Assembly: GCA_947502925.1 (NCBI GenBank)
Contig: CANNBS010000004.1
Coordinates: 248,001-312,000 of the forward strand
DNA length: 64,000 nt
Direction of reading: 5' to 3'
DNA from: an uncultured Marinicella sp.
Lineage (GTDB): Bacteria > Pseudomonadota > Gammaproteobacteria > Xanthomonadales > Marinicellaceae
In this document: positions 45,011-53,158 of the stretch, piece by piece
Position numbering within the stretch: the first letter of the stretch is position 1
Layout of the letters: each line of letters opens with the position of its first letter
Program-made: the position numbers and the translations under genes
The notes under the pieces: generated by a model
The model's input: the letters and a program-made list of their open reading frames with translations, nothing else
Told to the model about the DNA's origin: nothing
The model's database searches: none

Positions 45011-45481
45011 ATGGCACGAGGTATTAATAAAGTCATCTTAGTGGGCAATTTAGGACAGGATCCCGAAGTTCGCTATACACCGGCAGGCGCTGCGGTCACC
45101 ACCATTTCGGTGGCCACCACCGAAGCCTGGAATGACAAAGAAGGCAATAAACAAGAACGCACCGAATGGCACCGCGTGGTGTTTTTCCGCCGCCTGGCAG
45201 AAATCGCCGGCGAATACCTGAAAAAAGGCTCACAAGTCTATATCGAAGGTCAGTTACGCACCAACAAATGGCAGGACAAATCCGGTAATGACCGCTACAC
45301 CACCGAAATCATCGCCAACGAAATGCAAATGCTTGGCGGCCGACCCGGCTCCGGCGGCGGTATGGGCGGTGGCGGCAATATGCCCTCAGCCCCCAAAGCC
45401 AACAACAACCAGTCAAATAACAACAATAATAAGGACAGCGGCCCAAATTATGACGATTTCGATGATGAAATCCCGTTTTGA
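45011..45481 (+). CDS. ssb: Single-stranded DNA-binding protein
   Basis: An OB-fold SSB of 156 residues. It opens [24 protein letters not shown], followed by [37 protein letters not shown] and the Gly/Asn-rich linker (about residues 115-143, including [10 protein letters not shown]). The acidic tip DDFDDEIPF recruits SSB partner proteins. It is monocistronic, with a good promoter and a terminator. Confidence 0.98.
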   Translation: MARGINKVILVGNLGQDPEVRYTPAGAAVTTISVATTEAWNDKEGNKQERTEWHRVVFFRRLAEIAGEYLKKGSQVYIEGQLRTNKWQDKSGNDRYTTEIIANEMQMLGGRPGSGGGMGGGGNMPSAPKANNNQSNNNNNKDSGPNYDDFDDEIPF

Positions 45482-45501
45482 ACATCATTCAACCTGTTTT
45501 A

Positions 45502-45529
45502 AAGAGCCCCGATTAAGGGGCTTTTTTAT
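45502..45529 (+). terminator. ssb terminator overlapping the end of the convergent sigma factor gene
   Basis: AGCCCC (45505-45510) pairs with GGGGCT (45517-45522), loop GATTAA, T-run 45522-45527. The stop codon of the convergent sigma factor gene (45513-45515) lies inside the loop, so one hairpin serves as terminator and as coding end. Confidence 0.9.
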
Positions 45530-46073
45530 TGTCTAATCGAACGGTTAACCATCTTCGGGCAAAATTAATATCTCTGGAAATGGTGGCCTGGCTGCATTGC
45601 AGCAAATCAGCGGTTTCAGCGATGCTCACACCGGATAAATTATGCAAACGAAAAGCCATGGCATGCCGTGGATGAAGTGCTTGCAGTTCATCAATTAAGC
45701 TAAGCATGTGTAATAAAGTGTGTTCCGGTTGCGTTAAGCCGGCTGTTAAAGACAAATGTGGTTGTCGTCTTCTCAATGCCATGCGTTGTCGCAACAAATC
45801 AACACAGGTTCTGTGTAGTATGGTCGAAGCAAGATTGTAAAAACCCAAGGTGTCCTTGGGTGGGTTTTGGGCAATGGCGCGCCCGATGCGTTCATAGGAT
45901 TCATGCACCACTTCTTGCGGGTTCAGTGAAATGCCACCCACTTGATGATGTTTATGACGGGCAATATGCACAAGCTGCTGATAGGCGATTGTTATTAGCT
46001 TATGACCTGCATCAGCATCGCCTTGATGCCACTTTTGTATGTAAACAGTTAATTGACCTTTGTGCTGACTCAT
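45513..46073 (-). CDS. ECF-type RNA polymerase sigma factor (TIGR02999-like, kinase-associated)
   Basis: An alternative sigma factor of about 186 residues. Region 2 contains LNPQEVVHESYERIGRAI (residues 50-67) and HRTCVDLLRQRMALRRRQ. Region 4 has LHPRHAMAFRLHNLSGVSIAETADLLQCSQATISRDINFARRWL, a clear HTH. It belongs to the type found beside Ser/Thr kinases. In related kinase-linked ECFs the position before the LVHE block is a threonine that is phosphorylated; here it is Q53, followed by E54. The ATG at 46073 is chosen; an upstream TTG at 46121 is possible. It diverges from the kinase gene across 41 bp. Confidence 0.85.
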   Translation of the reverse strand: MSQHKGQLTVYIQKWHQGDADAGHKLITIAYQQLVHIARHKHHQVGGISLNPQEVVHESYERIGRAIAQNPPKDTLGFYNLASTILHRTCVDLLRQRMALRRRQPHLSLTAGLTQPEHTLLHMLSLIDELQALHPRHAMAFRLHNLSGVSIAETADLLQCSQATISRDINFARRWLTVRLDNKKAP

Positions 46074-46114
46074 TATATATTGGTTAAAAAAAGAGTTGAT
46101 TAGCGAGGACTTAC

Positions 46115-48715
46115 ATGCCAAATAGTATAGTGGAATTGTTTAATCGATGCCATCAGTTAGATTCTGTAGAGCAACAAAAGGTCATAGAAAAACTCAGATT
46201 AGATGATCCCAAAGTGGCGGATGAACTGGATGCACTGCTTAAGGCAGAACCAACCCAATTCGGTATCCCTGCGAATCCTCATGACCACCAAGGTTCGGCT
46301 TACCAGATACCCCAGGTTATTGATGAATACCGTGTTGAAGGCATTCTTGGCGTCGGTGGAATGGGTATGGTACTACAGGGACATCGTGCCGACATAGATT
46401 TGTCTGTCGCCATTAAAGTGGCGCATCAAAGTAACACCAGCACAACCACAAAAATAGCGCTTGAACAGGAAGCGAAGATTTTGGCGTCATTGGAACACCC
46501 CAACATCGCTTCCATCAAAGATTGGGGAACAATTGACAATTTTGGTCACTTTATTGCCACAGAATTTATCCGCGGCAAAACCATTCGACAATATTGTGAA
46601 GATGAAAACCTCTCGATTAAAGCCATTATTCAGCTCTTTTTAAAAGTCATCAGCGCCGTTTCACATGCTCACAGCCGCCTGGTTTTACACCGCGATATCA
46701 AACCCAGTAACATCATGGTTACCGACCAGGGCGAGCCTAAATTGATTGATTTTGGCGTGGCCAAAGTCATGACCTCGATTCACGAAAGTGAAGAGCAAAC
46801 CCTCAGCGCAGGACTCACACCGTCTTATGCCAGCCCCGAGCAGTTGGCAGGGAAGCCGTTGAGTATCAGAAGTGACATTTTTTCACTTGGCGTTGTAATG
46901 CTTGATTTAGTGCTACCAGTGAATTCTGACCATAAACTCAAATCAATCAACAACATAGAACAGCGGTTACAACTTTCTCGTCAAGAAAACAAAAAAATCT
47001 GGCAAGGCCTTAACAATCAAGCCGTCGCTGATTTAGCTTTGGTACTTATGACAGCCACAGCCGAAGATCTTAATGTGCGCTATAAAAATGGTGAAGATTT
47101 TGCCAACGATCTTAATGCAATCCTGTCACAAAGACCCATTAAAGCCAGAGCCCCCAGCAGCTGGTATAAGTTTAGAAAATTTGTATCGAGAAACCGTATA
47201 GCTGCATCCATTTTTGGAATCACCTTGCTCATGACATTAGCGGCATCTGGTCTTGCTGCCTGGCAATGGCAAGAGGCGATTTTGCAGAAAGAGTTAACAT
47301 TGCAAACAAACAAAGAACTTGAAAGTTATTCAAATTTCTTAAATACAAATTTTAAATTAATGAATGCATTTAATGGCGGTGATCCTGATCTAAAGATGCG
47401 AGAGTTCATGAGTAAAGCTGTAAACTTGCTTAAAAATGAAGAAACTGTACCACCAGAGAGATTAGCCAAACATGCTTTTATGATTTCACAAACTTATAAT
47501 AGTTGGGGAAAGTATAACGAGTCTTTGGATGTTATTGATGAGGCTTTGAAAATTATTGAAAACACTCATCATCAAAAAATCAGGATTGAATTATTAGCAG
47601 AAAAGGTTGTTTTGTTACACAATTTGGCAAATTTTCAAAGCTGTGTAACTACTGCTATTTTAGCTTTAGAATTAGCATCTGCTATACCCCATGATGGTCG
47701 TGATAAATTTCAGCTTTCTATTTTAAGCAACTTACAATTTTGTTACGTTGGATTAGGGGAGGTTTCAAAATCTATAAAAGTATCAGAATCTATACTCAAG
47801 TTGAAACCAGAACCAGAGATTGCTGCAAAAGCACATTTTGCATTAGCAAACTCTAGAGTTAGCTTAATGCAACTAGAGAAAGGTTATTTAAATTTGGAAG
47901 AAACACTTTCCTTCTACAAAAAGGAATATGGAGAAGATTCTGGACTATATTTGAATGCACTCGCTTTACAGTTTAGATACAAATCTCTTTTAAATCCTGA
48001 ATCTTTAAATGATACGCTAGTGGAAGAGATTAAACAAAAATTTGTATCCGTATATACCCAAGAACACCTTAACAATACCATTGTTAAGGCTACATTTGCA
48101 GAAGCATATTATTTGGGAAACCAGATTGATAAGGCTGTAAAGCTACAGAATCAAATGCTTGATGAGTTTACCCAAATTGGACTACCACCAACAGTTATTG
48201 CTATGACTAAAATGCTCGCCATAAAGTATTTAATTTTGAATAACGAACTTGATAAGGCGAGTAAACTTCTATTATCAATTGATATAACTGATAGCCAGTT
48301 AACTAAAGCAGCAGAATTAAGTCAATTTTATTTGCTTAACTCTGATTTGGCTATAAAGATGGGTCAATTTGAACAAGCGAATAAGTTTTTGATGAAAGTA
48401 AAGAATTTTATTGATGAAACCGATTCACCTACAGACGATGTAGATTATTATTTCTTAATTGGGTTAGTAAGTGCAACACAGGATAACTGGCAAAAATGTT
48501 ATCAATCAGCTAATAATACAGCCAGTAAAGCTATAGGGCTTTATCCAAAAACCTGGCAACTGCCCAACGTTTACCGTTATCTTGCTGATGTCTGTCAGCT
48601 AAAACATGACAACAGACAAGTCAATAATAGTGATTTTCCTTATCTGCAGGCGGTTATGGATTCACCCTGGAAGCAGGAAGCTGTGTTGATTACACAAATC
48701 CTCAATGCTGAGTAA
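46115..48715 (+). CDS. Membrane Ser/Thr protein kinase with TPR-like C-terminal domain
   Basis: A Hanks-type kinase of 866 residues. The glycine loop is GVGGMGMV near 79-86, the ATP lysine K101 (VAIKV), the catalytic loop H192-R-D194 (HRDIKPSNIM), D212-F-G, and the SPEQLAG block. A membrane helix lies at about 364-386 (SIFGITLLMTLAASGLAAW). The remainder is helical and TPR-like, probably periplasmic or regulatory. The part after the membrane helix is visibly more AT-rich than the kinase half. GAGGA precedes the ATG. With the divergent ECF sigma factor it forms a likely phospho-signalling pair. Confidence 0.9.
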   Translation: MPNSIVELFNRCHQLDSVEQQKVIEKLRLDDPKVADELDALLKAEPTQFGIPANPHDHQGSAYQIPQVIDEYRVEGILGVGGMGMVLQGHRADIDLSVAIKVAHQSNTSTTTKIALEQEAKILASLEHPNIASIKDWGTIDNFGHFIATEFIRGKTIRQYCEDENLSIKAIIQLFLKVISAVSHAHSRLVLHRDIKPSNIMVTDQGEPKLIDFGVAKVMTSIHESEEQTLSAGLTPSYASPEQLAGKPLSIRSDIFSLGVVMLDLVLPVNSDHKLKSINNIEQRLQLSRQENKKIWQGLNNQAVADLALVLMTATAEDLNVRYKNGEDFANDLNAILSQRPIKARAPSSWYKFRKFVSRNRIAASIFGITLLMTLAASGLAAWQWQEAILQKELTLQTNKELESYSNFLNTNFKLMNAFNGGDPDLKMREFMSKAVNLLKNEETVPPERLAKHAFMISQTYNSWGKYNESLDVIDEALKIIENTHHQKIRIELLAEKVVLLHNLANFQSCVTTAILALELASAIPHDGRDKFQLSILSNLQFCYVGLGEVSKSIKVSESILKLKPEPEIAAKAHFALANSRVSLMQLEKGYLNLEETLSFYKKEYGEDSGLYLNALALQFRYKSLLNPESLNDTLVEEIKQKFVSVYTQEHLNNTIVKATFAEAYYLGNQIDKAVKLQNQMLDEFTQIGLPPTVIAMTKMLAIKYLILNNELDKASKLLLSIDITDSQLTKAAELSQFYLLNSDLAIKMGQFEQANKFLMKVKNFIDETDSPTDDVDYYFLIGLVSATQDNWQKCYQSANNTASKAIGLYPKTWQLPNVYRYLADVCQLKHDNRQVNNSDFPYLQAVMDSPWKQEAVLITQILNAE

Positions 48716-48856
48716 GCCAATATATAGTTTTGTCCGGCTGGTGCCTTTGGTATCAACCCAAGTTTTAAATAAAAAAATAAAATATTTTAAAAATATTTGA
48801 GGTGATTGTTCTGCCAATGACGACTTATTAAGTATTCAAACTCATTGGACATAATC

Positions 48857-51343
48857 ATGGTCATTAAAAACACCTTCACTATATTGGCTTTATGCTGTTG
48901 TTTAAACGCTCAAGCTGTCATTCCCCAGGCAGAACGAGACGCTTTGGTTGCGCTGTATAACGCAACAGATGGACCTCATTGGACCAATAACTCCAACTGG
49001 TTGGTAGGTGACCCTTGTGATAATAATTGGTATGGTGTTACTTGTGGAACCAATACAGTCACAGAAGTTGATTTATTTCTTAATAACTTAAACGGAACCA
49101 TTCCATCAGATATCGATGCCTTAAGTAATCTCACAAATTTAGATTTAGCCTACAATAACTTAACAGGTATGATTCCTGTTGAAATTGGTCATTTGGTTAA
49201 CTTAGAAAGCCTGGCATTATTTCGAAACCAATTATCCGGACCCATCCCCAATCAACTGTCAAATTTGACCAATCTAAGCTATTTTGCCGTAAGTAACAAT
49301 GATTTGACGGGTACCATCCCAACATGGCTGGGTAACCTGACACTATTAAGCAGTCTTCAGTTACATAATAATAACTTTACCGGATCTATACCGGTTGAGT
49401 TAGGTGGATTGAATAATTTGTCTACATTAATTTTAAGTGGTAATAATTTATCAGGTAATATTCCCAAAGAACTGGGCAATTTAAGTGATTTGTCTTATCT
49501 ATTACTCAATTCAAATGAGCTAACGGGTGGCATTCCTCCGGAACTGGGTAACTTGTCAAACTGGTTGATTTGGTTGGATTTAAGTCACAATCAACTTACT
49601 GGGAACATACCCAGCACGATGGGTAATATCCTTAATTTAAATTGGCTTAATCTCAGCAATAACCAGTTAAATGGATCAATACCGACTACTTTAGGAAACC
49701 TAAGCCAATTAAAGGAATTGGACTTAAGCCACAATGATTTAGGGGGACCCATTCCGGCTCAGTTTAGTTCTTTATTAAATTTAGAAAAATTGGATTTGTC
49801 TTATAATAATTGGTTATATCAAGGTTATGATTCATTGTCATGGTTGGGGAATTTGACAAATCTAACCTACCTGGATTTATCCTGGTGTTATTTTTTATTT
49901 GAATATGTTGATGTACCCCCTGAAATTGGTAATTTAACCAATCTACAGCACCTTGGTTTATTTTCTTACTATCCCCAAGCGTCTGAGATTCCGGCCTGGA
50001 TTAATAATTTTAACGATTTAAAACACCTGAGTCTCTATTTGCCTTTGACCGGTGAGATACCGGCCTGGTTGTGGACAAAGACTGATCTTGAGTATCTGAG
50101 AATTTCCAATATTTCTACGAATAGTCTGGGTGATATACCGGTTGGATTGCAAAACCTTAGTCAGTTAAAGTCACTATATCTTACCAGAGGTTTTACCGGT
50201 GAAATACCCGTTTGGTTGGGTAATTTAACCTTGCTAGAAAATCTGGTTTTGAGTTCAAACACCTTAACGGGTCAAATACCCCCTGAAATTGGCAATCTGA
50301 CGAATCTTTCCCTGTTGTCATTAGCCTACAATAATTTAACAGGTTCCGTGCCGGTAGAAATTGGCAACTTAACGCATTTAAAAAACCTTTATTTATATAA
50401 CAATCAATTATCGGGTCATTTACCGAATGAATTGGGACTTCTGTCGAGTCTGGAATATTTAAGACTTGATGCCAATGCTTTTTATGGTGCCGTGCCGAAT
50501 TCAATAACAAATCTCTCTAATATCCTATCGATAGATACACGCTTTAATGCTTTATACAGCGACAGTCCAATTGTTAACAATTTTATCAATGCTGCACCTT
50601 GTTCGGGTGATTTTTGTGGTGAAGATTGGCAGTTTACGCAAACCCAGTCACCTTTAAATCTCACGGTTGTAGCTTCCAGTGATCAAACCGTCAGTTTGCA
50701 ATGGAATCAGGTAAATTATCTTCAAACAGGTGGCTATCAGGTGCTGATGGCTGAGCAGGAGACAGGTCCCTATAATCAAATTTATCAAACATTCAGCAAG
50801 CAAGAACTGGTTTACACCGTTAACGGACTGCAACCCGGTCAGGCCTATTATTTCAAGGTTAAAACGTTGACCAACCCACACGATGGTAATCAACAAAATC
50901 AGGTTTTGAGTGAATCATCGAATTGGGTTGCTGAAACAACAGATTGGGTATCTACAAACACTGATTTAGCCATTCATGGAGCGATGAGTGAGGCTAATTC
51001 AAATTATGTCTTTACTGTATCTAATAACAGCGCGAATTCCATTACCGGCGCACAATTAATGCATATATTGCCACCTGAACTCAATGTCAGTTGGTTGTGT
51101 TTAAATGCCACTGCCGGAGCCATTTGCCCAAGTACAAGTGGCACAGGAGATATGGTGCTCAGCTTAGATTTACCGGCGGGTGCCAGTATGGATTTTGAAG
51201 TCCAATGGACAAATCCTACTGTGAATCAAAAAGTGGTGGTCACTGTCACAGTACCAGATGGTATGAATGATATTCAAATTCAAAATAATGTTTTCAGAGG
51301 GTATTTAAAAGACGTTATTTTTGATGCGGGTGATTTTGAATAA
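48857..51343 (+). CDS. Secreted leucine-rich-repeat protein with FN3-like domain and IFDAGDFE tail
   Basis: A signal peptide (MVIKNTFTILALCCCLNAQA) is followed by a plant-receptor-like LRR cap (ERDALVALYNATDGPHWTN, then DPCDNNWYGVTC). About 20 repeats of the LTGxIPxxLGNLxxLxxLxLxxN type run to about residue 560. An FN3-like domain follows (about 598-690, NLTVVASSDQTVSLQW) and a DUF11-like beta domain (about 700-810). The last residues KDVIFDAGDFE match in type the tails of three other secreted proteins here. ATG 48857 is used; TTG 48845 is in frame. Probably extracellular binding; ligand unknown. Confidence 0.82.
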   Translation: MVIKNTFTILALCCCLNAQAVIPQAERDALVALYNATDGPHWTNNSNWLVGDPCDNNWYGVTCGTNTVTEVDLFLNNLNGTIPSDIDALSNLTNLDLAYNNLTGMIPVEIGHLVNLESLALFRNQLSGPIPNQLSNLTNLSYFAVSNNDLTGTIPTWLGNLTLLSSLQLHNNNFTGSIPVELGGLNNLSTLILSGNNLSGNIPKELGNLSDLSYLLLNSNELTGGIPPELGNLSNWLIWLDLSHNQLTGNIPSTMGNILNLNWLNLSNNQLNGSIPTTLGNLSQLKELDLSHNDLGGPIPAQFSSLLNLEKLDLSYNNWLYQGYDSLSWLGNLTNLTYLDLSWCYFLFEYVDVPPEIGNLTNLQHLGLFSYYPQASEIPAWINNFNDLKHLSLYLPLTGEIPAWLWTKTDLEYLRISNISTNSLGDIPVGLQNLSQLKSLYLTRGFTGEIPVWLGNLTLLENLVLSSNTLTGQIPPEIGNLTNLSLLSLAYNNLTGSVPVEIGNLTHLKNLYLYNNQLSGHLPNELGLLSSLEYLRLDANAFYGAVPNSITNLSNILSIDTRFNALYSDSPIVNNFINAAPCSGDFCGEDWQFTQTQSPLNLTVVASSDQTVSLQWNQVNYLQTGGYQVLMAEQETGPYNQIYQTFSKQELVYTVNGLQPGQAYYFKVKTLTNPHDGNQQNQVLSESSNWVAETTDWVSTNTDLAIHGAMSEANSNYVFTVSNNSANSITGAQLMHILPPELNVSWLCLNATAGAICPSTSGTGDMVLSLDLPAGASMDFEVQWTNPTVNQKVVVTVTVPDGMNDIQIQNNVFRGYLKDVIFDAGDFE

Positions 51344-51362
51344 GCCCAGCAAAGTGATTATT

Positions 51363-51391
51363 ACCATGGTGGCAAAAATTGTCACCATGGT
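51363..51391. terminator. Hairpin after the LRR gene
   Basis: ACCATGGTGGC (51363-51373) pairs with GTCACCATGGT (51381-51391), 11 bp including one G-U, loop AAAAATT. No T-run follows at once; T-rich sequence begins about 10 nt later. Probable weak terminator. Confidence 0.5.
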
Positions 51392-51515
51392 CGTGAATTT
51401 AGTTTTGGTTTGATTTTTATTAAGCTTTTATATGGAGATGGTCTTAATTAGCGCACAATTTAGTTGACAGTCTTTATTGTGCTGATTATTTTAATTTAAA
51501 AAGTGGGATTTTCAG

Positions 51516-52781
51516 TTGGTTGCTAATCAGTTCAGGTTCGATAATATATTTTTTGCCAAATTGATGGTGACCTTACTGGGTGTCTATGTCTTTGTTATCA
51601 AAGACTACTTTCATCTGGAAGAATACACCAACCAAATGAGTCAGAATGTGACCACACGGTTTCTGTCTTACTTTTACCCCCGGGAACCTGATGACATTGT
51701 GGTGGTGAACACCGATCAATACAGTGTCGAGCAATGGCCACCTTCTTACATTGATTATGCCAGGTGGCTGGAGTTTTTGATTGATTACAGCCCCAAAGCC
51801 ATTGTTATTGACATAAATTTTGAACAGCGTCTGCATGCTGAATATAAAGACGCCCTGGTCGATGTTTTGGCGGACGCCCATGATTATGAAGTGCCAATAT
51901 ACGGGATTGTCAGTAACAGCTCAGACCTGGATATTGCCCAGTGGTTAAAGCCCATCGGCACGCGCTGGGATGATCTGGAATTGGGTTATTATCCGATTCG
52001 CGATAGTAATAACCATTTTATGGCGGGTGTGCAGATATATCATGATTTTTACACTGAAGTCGATCAGCGTTATCAGGTGCCAATGTTTTTAAAATGGCCC
52101 AGTCGGCCTTTACCGCAAGGCAGTGGCTTTTGGTCAAAACTCAAAGCCGGTTGGAATTGTGTGCTGCATTGTGCCGATCATCCGGATGAAAAACCGTATT
52201 TTGATAAATTTAAAGTCCAGGATATGGTGGTGTCGCATCAGGAGGCCACAGAACAATTCACCGATCGCATTGTTTTTCTCGGCAGTGAGCGCCCGGCTTC
52301 TAAAGATTTCTTTCCCAATCCGATTTACGGACAGGTGCCGGGTGTGTTTTTACATGCTTTGGCTTTGGATAACCTGATTAAATATGGGGATAACTATGTT
52401 AAACGAGATGATTCCTTACCGTTGTTCGCCGGTCAGGGGGCTGGGGGATTAATCGAAATACTTTTACTGATAACCAATTTGTGTCTGTTTTTACGTTTTG
52501 AATCAACCCTGAATGAAGATGATTTCAAGCAACCGCGTCAAGTGGGCAAGGTGTTATTGAAAACGTTTTTATGGGCTGTTTTCTGTTTTGTAATTACTGT
52601 GCTGGGCGTGGCCTTGAGCCATCTCTTATTACGTAGTGATCCAAGTAATATCATCGGTTTACTGGCCACCAATATATTTATGTATGAAACGATTTACTAT
52701 TTTTTTGTGTGGTTATTTGCGTTAAATATTTTTCGTTTGACTGCACGTTCACCATCAAACCAACTAAAGGAGAATCCATAA
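51516..52781 (+). CDS. CHASE2-domain membrane sensor protein without output domain
   Basis: An N-terminal membrane helix (about residues 15-31) is followed by a periplasmic CHASE2 domain (about 45-300: DDIVVVNTDQYSVEQWPPSYIDYARWLEFL, then PKAIVIDINFEQ, DRIVFLGSE and GVFLHALALDNLI). Three C-terminal membrane helices follow (about 308-325, 350-372, 385-410). CHASE2 is normally joined to a kinase or cyclase; here only a short cytosolic tail remains, so the output must be another protein. TTG 51516 is taken as start, with GTGGGA at 51503-51508. The stop overlaps the next ATG (TAATG). Confidence 0.83.
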   Translation: MVANQFRFDNIFFAKLMVTLLGVYVFVIKDYFHLEEYTNQMSQNVTTRFLSYFYPREPDDIVVVNTDQYSVEQWPPSYIDYARWLEFLIDYSPKAIVIDINFEQRLHAEYKDALVDVLADAHDYEVPIYGIVSNSSDLDIAQWLKPIGTRWDDLELGYYPIRDSNNHFMAGVQIYHDFYTEVDQRYQVPMFLKWPSRPLPQGSGFWSKLKAGWNCVLHCADHPDEKPYFDKFKVQDMVVSHQEATEQFTDRIVFLGSERPASKDFFPNPIYGQVPGVFLHALALDNLIKYGDNYVKRDDSLPLFAGQGAGGLIEILLLITNLCLFLRFESTLNEDDFKQPRQVGKVLLKTFLWAVFCFVITVLGVALSHLLLRSDPSNIIGLLATNIFMYETIYYFFVWLFALNIFRLTARSPSNQLKENP

Positions 52782-53158
52782 TGATCAGATATATCTTAAT
52801 CATGCTATTTGCCACAGGCGCTGTTTTTGCGCAAAGCCAGGAGAGCCCTGCCTATCCAATCGTTAAGTTCAAAAAGGAAATGCTTAAATTGTGGGAATAT
52901 CCAGAGGCAAAAAATTCCATTAAAATAAAATCGTCAGAATTGGGCAAGCCTTCAGAGGTCGCGGTTTATGGCCTGGCAGGAAGATCTAAAGGCCATCTTA
53001 TATTGAGCCATAATGGTCAACAATATACCTTGTCACGTGGAAAGGTTGTTTTAGACCCGGAATTTGATAAACGAACAGCCACCGGTTTGAGTTGTAGTCA
53101 GTCTAATCTGGGAAAGAATGAGCAAAGAGCAGAAACCACTTCGGTGTGTGAGCGATGA
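52781..53158 (+). CDS. Small secreted protein in the CHASE2 operon, function unknown
   Basis: A 125-residue protein with a signal peptide (MIRYILIMLFATGAVFAQS). The mature part is basic with a beta-type stretch (EVAVYGLAGRSKGHLILSHNGQQYTLSRGKVVLD) and two cysteines (LSCSQ and SVCER near the end) that could pair. No family recognised. AAAGGAGA precedes the ATG. It is translationally coupled on both sides: a 1-nt overlap with the CHASE2 gene and a 4-nt overlap (ATGA) with the M48 peptidase. It may be a ligand, inhibitor or linker for one of these neighbours. Confidence 0.7.
   Translation: MIRYILIMLFATGAVFAQSQESPAYPIVKFKKEMLKLWEYPEAKNSIKIKSSELGKPSEVAVYGLAGRSKGHLILSHNGQQYTLSRGKVVLDPEFDKRTATGLSCSQSNLGKNEQRAETTSVCER

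Noticed and set aside
48857..51343. Eukaryotic (plant) contamination as source of the LRR gene
   Set aside because: Bacterial signal peptide, DUF11-like and FN3-like domains, the IFxxGFE-type tail and continuous bacterial neighbours on both sides argue against it.
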